Source: Paenibacillus riograndensis SBR5
Lineage (GTDB): Bacteria; Bacillota; Bacilli; Paenibacillales; Paenibacillaceae
DNA: 64,000 nucleotides
Reading direction: 5' to 3'
Assembly: GCF_000981585.1 (NCBI RefSeq)
Contig: NZ_LN831776.1
Coordinates: 4,943,187-5,007,186 of the forward strand
Shown: piece after piece, positions 50,348 through 60,082 of the stretch
Layout of the letters: each line of letters starts with the position of its first letter
Position numbering within the stretch: the first letter of the stretch is position 1
The notes under the pieces: generated by a model
Databases searched by the model: none
Told to the model about the DNA's origin: nothing
What the model saw: the letters and a program-made list of their open reading frames with translations, nothing else
Translations under genes and position numbers: made by a program

Positions 50348-52342
50348 TTAATGACTTACCAGGTAAGCGGCATCCAGGATGAGCGCAACCCGGCCATTTC
50401 CAAGGATAGTCGCTCCCGAGAGATGGTTCAGGGTTCCCAGATAAGCTCCGAGAGACTTAATGACAACCTCCTGGTTGCCGATAATCTCATCCACAGCAAA
50501 AGCGGCGATCTTATCGACAGATCTGACGATGACCAGCGGGATGGTCCTGGTGCTCCGTTCCGCCCGGGGATAATGCAGCTTGTCCCTCAGCCAGGAGAGC
50601 GGCACAATCCGCCCGTGGTTGATTATCGCCTGCTCTCCCTGAACGACCTGAATCTCTTCCGGGGCGATGCGCACAATTTCGGCAACATTGTACATTGGGA
50701 GAATCAGGACCCGGCCGGCAACCTTCACAAGCAGTCCCTTGATAATGGCCAGCGTGAGCGGAAGCCGGATCGTGAAGACGGTCCCTTTGCCCGGCTCTGT
50801 TTCGATATCGATAATCCCATTCAGCCGTCCGATCTGACTGCGCACAATATCCATGCCGACTCCCCGGCCGGAGACCTCGCTCACCGCTGAGGCCGTCGAG
50901 AATCCGGGCTCAAAGATCAGATGGACCGCCTCCTGGGCGGTCAAGTAACCGGCCTGCTCCTCGGTAATAATTCCTTTGCCGAGTGCCGAAGCTTTGATCT
51001 TACTAGCGTCGATACCTTGCCCATCATCTTCAAGGCGGATGACTACATGATTCTCTTCATGAAAAGAAGTCAGGGTAATCCTTCCCTTAGCCGGCTTTCC
51101 TTCAGAGATGCGTACCCCGGGACTCTCGATCCCATGGTCCGCGCTGTTGCGGATCAAATGGATCAGGGGATCACTTAGCTCCTCGATAATCATCCGGTCC
51201 AGTTCGGTTTCACCGCCCTGGATCACCAGCTCAATGTCCTTGTCCAGCTTCTGGGCCAGATCCCGGACAAGCCGGGGGAAACGGCTGAACAGCTGATCAA
51301 TGGGCAGCATTCGCGTCTTCATGACACCATCCTGGAGTTCCTTGATAATACTGCCCATGTGATCCGATACGCTGCTAATGTCCGGAAGAACTCTGGCCGG
51401 ATCTGAACGCTGACCGGCTGCGCTGAGATCGGCCAGGGAGGTCTGCTCAATCAGCAGCTCACCAACCAGATTCATCAGATGATCCAGCCGCTCCACGTTT
51501 ACCCTAACCGTTGGATGCATGCCCTTTCCGCGTTCCTCAGCCTTCGGGTTCCCCTGCTGGGTAGACGCCTCTGGGGCATGCTCTATCTTTTCCGCTTCTT
51601 TGGACTGCTTAAGTTTGAACGGAGCAATATCCAGACTCTGAATATCAGAATCGTCACCAAGCTGGTCCTGAATCTGCTGCTGCTCCTTCATCGTGGCTGC
51701 CACTACGGTAAATCTGCCATAACGGTCATCTTCATCAGTGCCCGGAGCTGATGCAGGGAAAAGAGAAACGGCAATTACTGTTCCGCATACAGCCTCCATC
51801 CGCTGGAGCAGGATAAAATGTCTTGCGGCCTTCATCAGACAGTCTTCCTTCAGCGTGATGCTTACAGCGATCAGCTGCTCTCCTGCGCCTACAGCCGACT
51901 CCGCCAGAAGCGTCTCTGCCGCGCTCAGAACCGGGAGCGGGAGCCTGTTCCGCTCCGGTTCGGCAGGCTTGCCGAGCAGTGCCTTGATCTCGGACACCAC
52001 ACTGCTGCAGTTGGTATATTCACTGCCGCTGATATACTCTGTCCGCAGCAGCTTCATCGCATCCAGCGCACGGAACAAGGTGTCAATCAGCACGGAGGTG
52101 ATCTCAGGTTTCTTTTCCCGTACCCATTCGAGGATAAATTCCACTTCGTGGGTCAAATCACTCATTTCCTTGAAACCCATGGTGGAAGAAGACCCTTTAA
52201 TGGTATGCGCAGCACGGAAAATGGTCTGAATCAGCTCTGCGGACGGCGATTGCTCCAGGGCCAGCAGCGACTGGTCCATCCGTTCCAGCTGATCGTTCAA
52301 CTCTTCGATAAAAATATCGCGGTAGGCAGACAGCTCCATCAT
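50348..52342 (-). CDS. cheA: chemotaxis histidine kinase CheA
   Basis: A 664-residue CheA. The P1 domain carries the phosphorylated His in AAHTIKGSSSTMGF (His 46). P2-like region ~150-260 (variable). P3 dimerisation: TVRVNVERLDHLMNLVGELL (~278-297). P4 ATPase: N box LIHLIRNSADHGIE, G1 LEDDGQGID, F FEPGFSTA, G2 GRGVGMDIV. P5 is a CheW-like domain (KGLLVKVAGRVLILPMYNVA). It autophosphorylates in response to the MCP. The start ATG at 52342 has AAGG 7 nt upstream. Last of MCP-CheW-CheA; no CheY, CheR or CheB is nearby, so they must be elsewhere. Confidence 0.94.
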   Translation of the reverse strand: MMELSAYRDIFIEELNDQLERMDQSLLALEQSPSAELIQTIFRAAHTIKGSSSTMGFKEMSDLTHEVEFILEWVREKKPEITSVLIDTLFRALDAMKLLRTEYISGSEYTNCSSVVSEIKALLGKPAEPERNRLPLPVLSAAETLLAESAVGAGEQLIAVSITLKEDCLMKAARHFILLQRMEAVCGTVIAVSLFPASAPGTDEDDRYGRFTVVAATMKEQQQIQDQLGDDSDIQSLDIAPFKLKQSKEAEKIEHAPEASTQQGNPKAEERGKGMHPTVRVNVERLDHLMNLVGELLIEQTSLADLSAAGQRSDPARVLPDISSVSDHMGSIIKELQDGVMKTRMLPIDQLFSRFPRLVRDLAQKLDKDIELVIQGGETELDRMIIEELSDPLIHLIRNSADHGIESPGVRISEGKPAKGRITLTSFHEENHVVIRLEDDGQGIDASKIKASALGKGIITEEQAGYLTAQEAVHLIFEPGFSTASAVSEVSGRGVGMDIVRSQIGRLNGIIDIETEPGKGTVFTIRLPLTLAIIKGLLVKVAGRVLILPMYNVAEIVRIAPEEIQVVQGEQAIINHGRIVPLSWLRDKLHYPRAERSTRTIPLVIVRSVDKIAAFAVDEIIGNQEVVIKSLGAYLGTLNHLSGATILGNGRVALILDAAYLVSH

Positions 52343-52360
52343 TATCAATCCTTCTCCTTC

Positions 52361-52786
52361 CTAACCGCCCAATATTTCCTCAAGCTTCAGAATGCCGATC
52401 AGCTGGTCCTCGCGTTGACCGATGCCCAGAAATACCCCTTCCCGGCCCCGGCCTTGTCCACTGGAAGGAGGATGTATTTCTCCATAAGTGGTGACTTTAT
52501 TCACCTTATCTACAATGAGTCCCACAAATTCATCCCGGTAACGGACCACCACAATCCGTGTGGCCCGGGTATACGGCTCATCAGACATGCCCAGCAGATT
52601 ACGCAGACTCATCACGCAGACTACTTTGCCGCGGAGATTGACGACCCCCTTCACTTCATTCCGGCTGAAGGGAATGTCCGTAATGGTGAGCATTTTGATA
52701 ATTTCATGCACTTCCTCGATGCGGATGGCGCAAGTTTCCTGGCCTACGGCAAGCTCTATATATTGTTCCTTCTGCAGCGTTGACAT
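52361..52786 (-). CDS. cheW: chemotaxis coupling protein CheW
   Basis: A 141-residue CheW: YIELAVGQETCAIRIEEVHE (~9-28), FSRNEVKGVVNLRGKVVCVM (~41-60) and VVVRYRDEFVGLIVDKVNKV (~78-97) are typical blocks. It links the receptor to CheA. Two adjacent ATGs (52789, 52786) follow AAGG; the second gives 7-nt spacing. It starts 22 nt after the MCP stop and ends 18 nt before cheA. Confidence 0.93.
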   Translation of the reverse strand: MSTLQKEQYIELAVGQETCAIRIEEVHEIIKMLTITDIPFSRNEVKGVVNLRGKVVCVMSLRNLLGMSDEPYTRATRIVVVRYRDEFVGLIVDKVNKVTTYGEIHPPSSGQGRGREGVFLGIGQREDQLIGILKLEEILGG

Positions 52787-52808
52787 CATAACACCTTCAG
52801 TCTGTAGG

Positions 52809-54398
52809 TTAGTGGGTTTTGAACGCGGCTGCGGACTGGGCAAGCTCCTCAGCGAGCTGGGCCAGGGACTGGCAGGTCGCTGCTGTCTCTTCCGATGCAG
52901 CGGCTGATTCTTCACTGGAGGCCGCAATGGATTCAACCGAACTCATCACTTCGGCCGCTTGAGCGGATTCCTCTTCACAAGCCGCAGCAATTTCATTCAC
53001 CTTGAGCGAGGACGAGTTCACCATGCTGATAATTTGCTCAAATGCCTGACTCGTCATCGAAGATTGCTCAACGCTCTCGGCAACAGCCCGGACACTTTGT
53101 TTGGTGTTCTCCTGCATGGCCTTAATGATTTTGGTAATTTCCTTGGTTGCATCACTGCTTCGTTCCGCCAGTTTGCGCACCTCGTCGGCAACGACTGCAA
53201 AGCCGCGGCCCTGTTCCCCGGCACGGGCAGCTTCAATGGCCGCATTCAGTGCCAGGAGATTGGTCTGCTCGGCAATATCGTCAATGACCTCAATGATGTC
53301 ACCGATTTTGCTGGAGTCCTCTTCGAGCTGTGTCATCTGGTAATTCACGGCCTGCATGCCCTGCAATGAGGTTTCCACCACATTACCGCCTTCGCGTGCT
53401 GTTCTGACCGTTTCATTGGACAACTCGGCAGCTTCCTCTGCACTTACCGCGACAGAATTGATCGCCACAGACAGCTCTTTGAACAGCTCGGTAATATTTG
53501 CCGACGCCACCGACTGGGTCGTGCTGGTGCTGGCAATTTCTTGTGTGCTCGCGGAAATCTCCTCGGAAGAAGCGGCAACACTCTGCGAATTCATCACGAT
53601 GCCATTAATCAGATCCTTCAAATTATCCACCATCCGGTTCAGCGCACTCGCCAATTGCCCAACTTCATCCTTGGTAGAGATATCCGCCCGCTGCGTCAGA
53701 TTGCCGCTGGCTACCTCGGTAGCCAGACCCAGCATTCGCATGAGAGGTTTGGAGATCGATCTGGCAATGATGTAGCCAATAAGCACGCTTACGATTACTG
53801 CTCCCACAACTACAGAGATGGTTAAGATCAATGCGGAAGAATACGTGGATTGGGAGTGGCTGTTCGCTTCATCCGCCAAGTCCACATTCACATCAATCAG
53901 ACCCTTCAGATTGACGACTACTTTTTCTCCTTGCGGTGTCAACTGCGATCTAAGGAACGCATTAAATTCGGTCGGGTCGTCCTGTTCCGCCAAGATTAAC
54001 GCCTGGTCAAACAGTTTTTGATATTCCCCATATTCAGTATCAAAACCACGCAGCAGCTCCTGTTCTTTCAGCGTAGTTGCAAGCGGCCGGTAGCGGTCCA
54101 CCAACTTATTAATTTCCTGGCGTGTCGTTTCAATTTTCTCCTTGTAGCCGGACACTTCTCCACTTACTGTTGTAGTGCTCATATCCCGCAGATATACTCT
54201 CATGGTCTGGTAGTTGATCTGGGCTGCGGACAAGTCCCGGACCGAGATCAGATTGTTGCCATACATCGCCTTCATATTTCCGTTGGCATTGCGCAGCGTG
54301 GAGATTGAGAACACGCCAAGTCCCGCGAGAATCAAGGACACAATTAAAAATGCGGAGATGATTTTTGTTGCTGTTTTTAGATTACCGAACCATTTCAT
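52809..54398 (-). CDS. methyl-accepting chemotaxis protein
   Basis: A 529-residue MCP. Membrane helix 1 ([20 protein letters not shown], ~14-33), an outside four-helix-bundle sensor (~34-185, 4HB_MCP-type), membrane helix 2 ([20 protein letters not shown], ~187-206), a HAMP domain ([20 protein letters not shown], ~211-230), and the signalling tip [20 protein letters not shown] (~365-384) with the EVRKLAERS block. No NWETF tail. The ATG at 54398 follows GGGGGAG; an upstream 25-codon extension has no site. Ligand unknown. Confidence 0.93.
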   Translation of the reverse strand: MKWFGNLKTATKIISAFLIVSLILAGLGVFSISTLRNANGNMKAMYGNNLISVRDLSAAQINYQTMRVYLRDMSTTTVSGEVSGYKEKIETTRQEINKLVDRYRPLATTLKEQELLRGFDTEYGEYQKLFDQALILAEQDDPTEFNAFLRSQLTPQGEKVVVNLKGLIDVNVDLADEANSHSQSTYSSALILTISVVVGAVIVSVLIGYIIARSISKPLMRMLGLATEVASGNLTQRADISTKDEVGQLASALNRMVDNLKDLINGIVMNSQSVAASSEEISASTQEIASTSTTQSVASANITELFKELSVAINSVAVSAEEAAELSNETVRTAREGGNVVETSLQGMQAVNYQMTQLEEDSSKIGDIIEVIDDIAEQTNLLALNAAIEAARAGEQGRGFAVVADEVRKLAERSSDATKEITKIIKAMQENTKQSVRAVAESVEQSSMTSQAFEQIISMVNSSSLKVNEIAAACEEESAQAAEVMSSVESIAASSEESAAASEETAATCQSLAQLAEELAQSAAAFKTH

Positions 54399-54708
54399 CT
54401 GAACTCCCCCTATTGTTAACAACTCATGTCCGGCTTGATGCTCATGCGTCCTTGCACTCCCCCTGCATGTCATCAGGACAACTTAAGGTATATTTCGACA
54501 TTTTTCTCGCTTTTATTAATAGTTTTTATCGAGAATAGTTATATATTCCTAATTCAATATTCCTAATTATACACATTCATATCTATTTCTTATAGACGGC
54601 TATCCAACTGAACATTACGCTTGACAATAAATGCGAAAAAGTTATAAATAAACATAATTACAAAGAACCGGATTCTCCCAAATAATCTAGTGAAAAGAGG
54701 GCAGCCGA
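54399..54708. other. divergent intergenic region, MCP and symporter
   Basis: About 310 nt, AT-rich, no gene. It must hold the promoters for the chemotaxis operon (minus) and the symporter pair (plus). Minus-strand text such as TAAAAACT...GCGAGAAA weakly resembles a flagellar sigma-D promoter, but spacing and bases are imperfect, so I do not assign it. Nothing else is seen. Confidence 0.5.
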
Positions 54709-56046
54709 TTGACAACAAAAGTATCTTTGGCTGAAAAAATGGTGTTCTCCGGCGGATTGCTGGGCCAAAATATGCTCTACAGCTTCATGTCGATGTACAT
54801 CCTGTTCTTTTATACGGATCTGCTGGGCATATCCACATCGACAGCCAGTGCCATTCTGGTTACCGCAAGTATTGTTGACGCCTGCCTGGACCCGGTCATG
54901 GGGATGATCACGGATAAAACGCGGTCCAGGTGGGGGAAGTTTAGACCTTATCTATTGTTTGCCCCTGTTCTGATCGCTGCCGCGACTGTCCTATGCTTCA
55001 TGGATTTTGACACTTCGTCTGCTCTCACCGTAACCATTGCAGCCTTCTCTTACCTGCTGTGGGGGATGCTCTACACTGTCTGTGATACTCCGCTCTGGGC
55101 GTTGTCCTCTGTTATTTCCAAAGACCCGGCGGAACGGACGCTTGTGGTCACTTTGGGCAAAATCGGGGGGACCATCGGTGCGGTGGTCATCACCATTGGC
55201 GGCATTCAGCTCCTGCTCGCTTTCGGCGGCGAGCGAAGCACCAAGGCTTATCTGTATTCTGCAGTGATCGTGGCGGTCATTGCCGCACTGTCCATATTTC
55301 TGACGGGAATGCTTTCCCGGGAAAGAGTGGTCCCCTCTACGGAACGGATTTCTTTCCGGAACAATCTGCAGACCGTGTACAAAAACAAGCCCCTGCTCAC
55401 CCTGCTGGCCTCTTTGCTGATTATCAATCTGGTCACCGGCATCAGACAGAGCATTCAGCTCTACTATGTAGTTTATGTCTGGGGAGATGCCAGTTATGGA
55501 ACCCAGGTGGGAATCAGCCTGGTAGCAGGCATGCTGCTCGGCATGATTGCAACGCCCAGGCTGCTTGGTTACTTTTCCAAGAAAAGCGTATTCATCGGGT
55601 CCTGCATTCTGGGCAGCCTCTCCTGCCTTGTACCCTATCTCTTTGGGGACCAGAATGTTCTGTTTACGCTGGTGTTCTTTGGGGTCAGCTTCTTTTTCTC
55701 GGGAATAACCACTATAGTCAGCACATCAATGCTGCTGGATACGATTGATTATTCCGAGTGGAAGCTGGGCTTCCGGGGCGAAGGGATTGTGTTCTCAACG
55801 AACACCTTTATCACCAAATTCAGCGGGGCTGTGTCTAGATTAATCATCGGGGCAAGTCTGGGAGTCCTGAACTACGTGGAGAACCAGCCGGTTACTCCGG
55901 GGCTCCGGCATGGCCTGAGCCTGGTAATGTTTTTGCTGCCCGCACTCTGTTTCCTGGCTGCCATTATTCCAATTCTGTTCTATACGATTAGCGACAAGCA
56001 GCGGACACAGATATTGATGGATATTCATTCATTAACAAAGGAGTGA
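54709..56046 (+). CDS. GPH-family sugar:cation symporter (MelB-like)
   Basis: A 445-residue 12-helix transporter of the glycoside-pentoside-hexuronide family: LGISTSTASAILVTASIVDA (~38-57), then DPVMGMITDKTRSRWGKFRPYLLF (~64-87), the family signature, and ALSSVISKDPAERT. The start is TTG at 54709 with GAGGG 7 nt upstream; the first ATG is at codon 12 with no site. It shares an operon with a PIG-L deacetylase 6 nt downstream, which suggests uptake of an acetylated sugar or glycoside. Substrate unknown. Confidence 0.88.
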   Translation: MTTKVSLAEKMVFSGGLLGQNMLYSFMSMYILFFYTDLLGISTSTASAILVTASIVDACLDPVMGMITDKTRSRWGKFRPYLLFAPVLIAAATVLCFMDFDTSSALTVTIAAFSYLLWGMLYTVCDTPLWALSSVISKDPAERTLVVTLGKIGGTIGAVVITIGGIQLLLAFGGERSTKAYLYSAVIVAVIAALSIFLTGMLSRERVVPSTERISFRNNLQTVYKNKPLLTLLASLLIINLVTGIRQSIQLYYVVYVWGDASYGTQVGISLVAGMLLGMIATPRLLGYFSKKSVFIGSCILGSLSCLVPYLFGDQNVLFTLVFFGVSFFFSGITTIVSTSMLLDTIDYSEWKLGFRGEGIVFSTNTFITKFSGAVSRLIIGASLGVLNYVENQPVTPGLRHGLSLVMFLLPALCFLAAIIPILFYTISDKQRTQILMDIHSLTKE

Positions 56047-56052
56047 TTTAAC

Positions 56053-56808
56053 ATGGATTCATCTATCCTCTACAGCCTGATGTCTCCTCCCGGTCTCACG
56101 GAATGCCGCAGAATATTGTGTATTCAGCCTCACCCCGACGACAATGAAGTGGGGATGGGCGGAACGATTGCCGCTTTTGCCGCAAAGGGCTGCGAAATTC
56201 ATTATTTAACAGTGACCAACGGGGATTTAGGCAGCAGCGACGGGAAAAACTCTCCCGCCGAGATCGCTGTGATCCGTTCCAGAGAGCTGGAGACGGCGGG
56301 ACGTTCGCTTGGTGCCACCGTATTCCATCAGCTTTCACACGGTGACGGCACACTTGAGCATATTCCGGCGCTGGCGGCGGAAATAGCCGAGATCATCCGC
56401 ACCGTCCAGCCTGATGCGGTATTCTGCCCTGATCCTTGGCTTCCCTATGAAGCCCACTATGATCATATCGTGACCGGACGGGCGGCGGCACAGGCCTTCC
56501 TCTCCTCGGGTCTTGCGCTGTATCCCCGCGGGACAAGCACCCGGCCCTGGCAGCCCCAGGCGCTGGGATTCTACCTTACCTCGGAACCGAATACGGTCAT
56601 CGATATTACCAGCTGCTTCGATCAGAAGCTGGCCGCCATGGCGCTGCACAGCAGCCAGTTCAGCGGGGAAACGCTGGCGCTATACCGGCTGTATTTCATG
56701 GAGAAAGGACGCCAGCTGGCGGAGGGAAAGGATTTTGAAATCGGGGAAGGATTTAAGGTCCTGTCGCCGCTGCACCTGCATTGCTTTGTGGATGCCGGAC
56801 TGGTGTAG
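56053..56808 (+). CDS. PIG-L-family zinc deacetylase
   Basis: A 251-residue LmbE/PIG-L protein. The zinc motif is QPHPDDNEVGMGGT (25-38, with His 27, Asp 30), followed by HYLTVTNGDLGS and the third ligand region YEAHYDHIVTGRAA (~133-146). These enzymes remove N-acetyl groups from GlcNAc-type molecules. AGGAG precedes the ATG. It lies directly behind the GPH symporter gene, so it probably deacetylates the imported sugar or a derivative. Confidence 0.9.
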   Translation: MDSSILYSLMSPPGLTECRRILCIQPHPDDNEVGMGGTIAAFAAKGCEIHYLTVTNGDLGSSDGKNSPAEIAVIRSRELETAGRSLGATVFHQLSHGDGTLEHIPALAAEIAEIIRTVQPDAVFCPDPWLPYEAHYDHIVTGRAAAQAFLSSGLALYPRGTSTRPWQPQALGFYLTSEPNTVIDITSCFDQKLAAMALHSSQFSGETLALYRLYFMEKGRQLAEGKDFEIGEGFKVLSPLHLHCFVDAGLV

Positions 56809-56828
56809 GGAGATCCAGAAGGTTGGAC

Positions 56829-57626
56829 TTATGTTTTGCGGCATAAATAGAGTCCATGATTGCTCATTCCGAGTATCGAAGGCTCCGTACATGTTCTCAA
56901 ATGATAATCCACCCATATATTGAATTGTTCCGTAGTCAAGCCATTGAGCGTTTCACGCAGCAGGATGCTTATGCCGTCACTCGCGGCGTGCACCAGCTTT
57001 TGTGTCCCATAGGCTTCAATTAATGCCTCAATTTCACCGGGAGTGTGAAAAAAGGCGTCTGTCCAGAAGCAATCCGCTTCCGTCGAGGAAATCTGTTTCT
57101 CCTCCAAAATCGTTTGTATCCACCTGGTGTCAAGGAAGCCGGGATCACTTTTGACAAGATGCGGGTAAATAAACAATCTATTCACATATGCTGCGGCAAG
57201 CAGGCCGCCCGGTCTAAGAACCCTCAGACATTCCCGGATGCATGTATCCTGGTCCGGAATGTCTGTAAGGTGATACAAAGGTCCCAGGCACAATACAGCG
57301 TCAAAGCTCTCGTCCGGATACCGGGAAAGATCGGTGGCGTCTGCCATAGCGGCAGTGATATTGGCGTATCCTTCGTCGGATGCTCTTTGACTAATGATCT
57401 CTACATGCTTTGGGGTCAGGTCCGTGGAGATCACGGTGTGGCCCTTCTGTGCATAATAAAAAGTATAAATTCCTGCTCCGGCCCCAAGATCCAGAATTTG
57501 CGAATCCCCCTTGAGGTACGTGTCCAGAAAATGGGTAGTTGTGATAAACTCTAGTCTTCTTGCATGATCCGTTGTCAGTCGGGCTGCCTCATTGTACCGG
57601 TCATAATAGTTAATGATCCCCTTCAT
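56829..57626 (-). CDS. class I SAM-dependent methyltransferase
   Basis: A 265-residue methyltransferase: motif I ILDLGAGAGIYTFYYAQKGH (~43-62), acidic loop VISTDLTPKHVE, ADATDLSRYPDESFDAVLCL (~92-111) and LRVLRPGGLLAAAYVNR. Type 11/25-like. The ATG at 57626 has AGGAGAGGG just upstream; the longer frame reaching into the acetyltransferase gene has no site. The substrate is unknown. It is convergent with the deacetylase gene (20-nt gap). Confidence 0.9.
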   Translation of the reverse strand: MKGIINYYDRYNEAARLTTDHARRLEFITTTHFLDTYLKGDSQILDLGAGAGIYTFYYAQKGHTVISTDLTPKHVEIISQRASDEGYANITAAMADATDLSRYPDESFDAVLCLGPLYHLTDIPDQDTCIRECLRVLRPGGLLAAAYVNRLFIYPHLVKSDPGFLDTRWIQTILEEKQISSTEADCFWTDAFFHTPGEIEALIEAYGTQKLVHAASDGISILLRETLNGLTTEQFNIWVDYHLRTCTEPSILGMSNHGLYLCRKT

Positions 57627-57700
57627 GATTCCCTCTCCTCTTCCAGACTCTTGTCTTCTGCTGATTCTATTTGCTGAATTAGGTAAAGGCTGCTCTCCCA

Positions 57701-58543
57701 TCATAATGCGAGCCGGTAATAAGGCAGCGTCACCGACGGCTTGAAGCCCAGCTTCTGTGCCAGATAATAAGACCCCTGATTCTCCAGGCGGCAGGCCCAT
57801 ACTGGCTCCAGACGATGGTCAAGGCAATAATCGATCAACGCGGCGCATACGGTAAATGCATACCCTTTTCCCCGTGAAGCTTCCGCTGTCTCTATCCCGA
57901 TTTCGAGCTGATCCGCCGTGATGCAGGACGAAAACGCAGTAGAAGCAACCCCGCCATCCTCCAGGATACTGTAGCCGGCGCCTTCAGCCACAAAATGTTC
58001 TTCATCCCGCCAAAAAAAACGCGGAAGCACTGAACCGGTCTGAGCAAAAAAATGCTCTTTTCCCGTTCGTACCAGGTCTGCTTCCTGCTTGAAGAACTGC
58101 GCCCGTGCTGCACAATAGGCTTCACGGTCAAAGCTGAAATTCACTCTGGTATTTCTTACTATGGCCCGGTAATTGTCCTGCCCGGATTCCCCGCTGCCTG
58201 CCGGCAATGTGCTGTTATGCGCAGCAGCTATAGCATCGATCTGCTCACTCCAGCCTCCGGCCGGATCTCCCTGCAGCCACTCTGCCTGTATGCGGTTTTC
58301 CGCTCTGCCCGTTATGTAATCCGACAACCAGTGATGAAAATCCGGATTCGCAGCACTTCCATAGACCAATGACATTCCATAAGGATGGACGACATAGAAC
58401 GCACCCGGCTTTTCTTTGCTGTCGGCATACACTTTCCCCGGAATACGCTGCTCCAGCACAGCCCTGGCGAAGAGTGTATTTATTTTCACTTGATCCAGCG
58501 CAGGCAACCCTCTGTAATAGTCTTGAACCTCCAGTTCAATCAT
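57701..58543 (-). CDS. GNAT-family acetyltransferase
   Basis: A 280-residue protein of the GNAT_acetyltran family. The C-terminal GNAT core shows ADQLEIGIETAEASRGKGYA (~212-231), FTVCAALIDYCLDHRLEPVW and NQGSYYLAQKLGFKPS, the acetyl-CoA-binding and C-terminal motifs. The N-terminal ~130 residues form a second domain (KVYADSKEKPGAFYVVHPYG). AGGGGG precedes the ATG. It may be cotranscribed with the methyltransferase 74 nt downstream. Substrate unknown. Confidence 0.86.
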   Translation of the reverse strand: MIELEVQDYYRGLPALDQVKINTLFARAVLEQRIPGKVYADSKEKPGAFYVVHPYGMSLVYGSAANPDFHHWLSDYITGRAENRIQAEWLQGDPAGGWSEQIDAIAAAHNSTLPAGSGESGQDNYRAIVRNTRVNFSFDREAYCAARAQFFKQEADLVRTGKEHFFAQTGSVLPRFFWRDEEHFVAEGAGYSILEDGGVASTAFSSCITADQLEIGIETAEASRGKGYAFTVCAALIDYCLDHRLEPVWACRLENQGSYYLAQKLGFKPSVTLPYYRLAL

Positions 58544-58650
58544 CTTTTAGCCCCCTTCAGGAGATTAGTAATTTTCCCCAGTATACTATATTCTGATTTA
58601 CACTATGAGTTGGAATGTTTGGAAGGATACGTCTCATATCAATAATGGGA

Positions 58651-58850
58651 GTGAACTACACACCACCTAAGAGGTGGGTGCTTCTTGGTCAATAGAGCTA
58701 CTGCTCCAAGTTTACCCAAGCTTAGAGGCTAGTTCCTAGCCCAATCGTTGCCATCTTATATGGCTAATTGTATTAAGTTTTTAGCTGCGTTTACATCTCT
58801 GTCGTGTTGTACACTACATTCAGGACAAGTCCATTCACGTACCGCAAGGT
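58651..58850 (-). ncRNA. putative omega RNA of TnpB
   Basis: In IS605-type elements the guide (omega) RNA overlaps the 3' end of tnpB and stops at the right end, with the guide coming from flanking DNA. Here the 105 nt after the tnpB stop fold into several stems (TTGGGCTAGGAACTAGCC; CACCCACCTCTTAGGTGG on the minus strand). The guide would start at the right-end boundary near 58650. Boundaries are inferred from the family. Confidence 0.45.
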
Positions 58851-59835
58851 TCTTCACTTCTGCGTTTTTATAGCCGCAGCAGGAACATCTTTGGCTGCTC
58901 GCAAAGTGTTTTGGGGCAATCATCAATTCTCTACCGTACCATTCTGATTTGTAAGTAAGCATCTCTCTGAACATGCTCCACGATACTTCGGATATGGCTT
59001 TCGCTAATTTGTGATTCTGCATCATTTTCTTTACACGCAGGTCTTCCATCACGATCACTTGGTTTTCGCGTATCATTTGGGTTGACGTTTGGTGCAAGAA
59101 GTCTTTACGCTGATTCGCTATTTTTTCATGAAGCTTGGCGACCTTCAAACGTGCTTTATTTCGGTTATGGCTTCCTTTCTTCTTTCTCGACAAGTCCTTT
59201 TGCAGTTTGGCTAATCGTTGTTCAGATTGACGAAGATGTTTCGGATTTGCGATCACTTCGCCACACGAAGTAATCGCAAAGTTTCTTAGTCCCAGATCTA
59301 CGCCAATCTTCTTTTCTGTTTTTGGCAAAGGAGCGATATCTGTTTCTACCCGTACGGAGGCAAAATATTTTCCTGATGGTGTTTTGGATAGGGTGCAGGA
59401 TTTGATTCGCCCCCAGAATGGACGATGTACCTTGATTCGGATTCTTGTCTTTAGTTTCGGAATTTTAATCGTTCCAGCTTTGGTGGCTATCGTTCCGTTT
59501 TGATTGTTCGTTGTGAAGCTATTGTTGTTCGTTTTCTTGCTTTTGAATGTAGGGAAACCCACGTTCTTATCCCGAAAAAAATGCCTATAGGCTTTCTCCA
59601 GGTTGAGCTGAACGTTTGCTAAGGCCAGGCTGTCCACTTCTTTCAGCCACGGGAATGCTTTCTTGTACCTGGCAGGTGTATTATGGAGCATTTTCTCCGT
59701 TTGTTTATAGTGTTCGATCTTATCCGCAAGCATTTTGTTGTAGATAAAGCGGACACATCCGAACACCTTTGCCAGATATTGTTGTTGCTCATGGGTGGGG
59801 TAGATCCGATACTTATGCGCTTTAAGTACGAACAT
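58756..59835 (-). CDS. tnpB: IS605 OrfB / TnpB RNA-guided nuclease
   Basis: A 359-residue TnpB with an apparently intact RuvC site: D180 in [14 protein letters not shown]264 in VIVMEDLRV, and D345/D347 in [12 protein letters not shown]. The zinc ribbon has C317-x-x-C320 and C337-x-x-C340. N-terminal HTH-like part: [20 protein letters not shown]. The ATG at 59835 follows GGAG by 9 nt; three codons upstream is another start without a better site. Full length for the family, so possibly active. Confidence 0.93.
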   Translation of the reverse strand: MFVLKAHKYRIYPTHEQQQYLAKVFGCVRFIYNKMLADKIEHYKQTEKMLHNTPARYKKAFPWLKEVDSLALANVQLNLEKAYRHFFRDKNVGFPTFKSKKTNNNSFTTNNQNGTIATKAGTIKIPKLKTRIRIKVHRPFWGRIKSCTLSKTPSGKYFASVRVETDIAPLPKTEKKIGVDLGLRNFAITSCGEVIANPKHLRQSEQRLAKLQKDLSRKKKGSHNRNKARLKVAKLHEKIANQRKDFLHQTSTQMIRENQVIVMEDLRVKKMMQNHKLAKAISEVSWSMFREMLTYKSEWYGRELMIAPKHFASSQRCSCCGYKNAEVKNLAVREWTCPECSVQHDRDVNAAKNLIQLAI

Positions 59836-60008
59836 GCCTCGCAACTCCTTTCCAGGAATTTACGAATCCATCATAGCACAAATGTTCGTATTTATGGAAG
59901 AAAATTTCCTTTAGATAAGAAAGACCGTTGCCATTCATCCCACCATTTTAGAAATGGGGGAATTCTGACAACTGATGGTTAAAAAACAGCCTTACACCGT
60001 TAATCGTA

Positions 60009-60017
60009 TGTTATAAT
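60009..60017 (+). promoter_or_regulatory. extended -10 promoter of the asparaginase gene
   Basis: TG-T-TATAAT: a perfect -10 with TGn extension, 66 nt before the ATG. The -35 region (CCTTAC area) is weak, as is usual for extended -10 promoters. Confidence 0.65.
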
Positions 60018-60082
60018 ACATTCAGCCAATTTCTATTAATTAGTCCTATTAAAAAATGATCTGACTTGAAAGGATATAAGCG

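Larger units (their letters stand above)
58651..59968 (-). mobile_element. IS200/IS605-type element carrying only tnpB
   Basis: About 1.3 kb. The right end (plus 58651-58680) forms the hairpin CACCTCTTAGGTG inside a typical IS605-type end, on the minus strand ...GGTGGTGTGTAGTTCAC. The left end (plus ~59921-59968) has an imperfect hairpin of CCCCCATTTC with ATGGTGGG on the minus strand. No tnpA (Y1 transposase) is present, so the element is non-autonomous. It lies between the acetyltransferase and asparaginase genes. Exact ends are estimated from the hairpins, and the target site was not established. Confidence 0.8.

Noticed and set aside
54480..54560. Sigma-D promoter for the chemotaxis operon
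   Set aside because: TAAA and GCGAGAAA-like boxes exist but match the consensus poorly at the right spacing.
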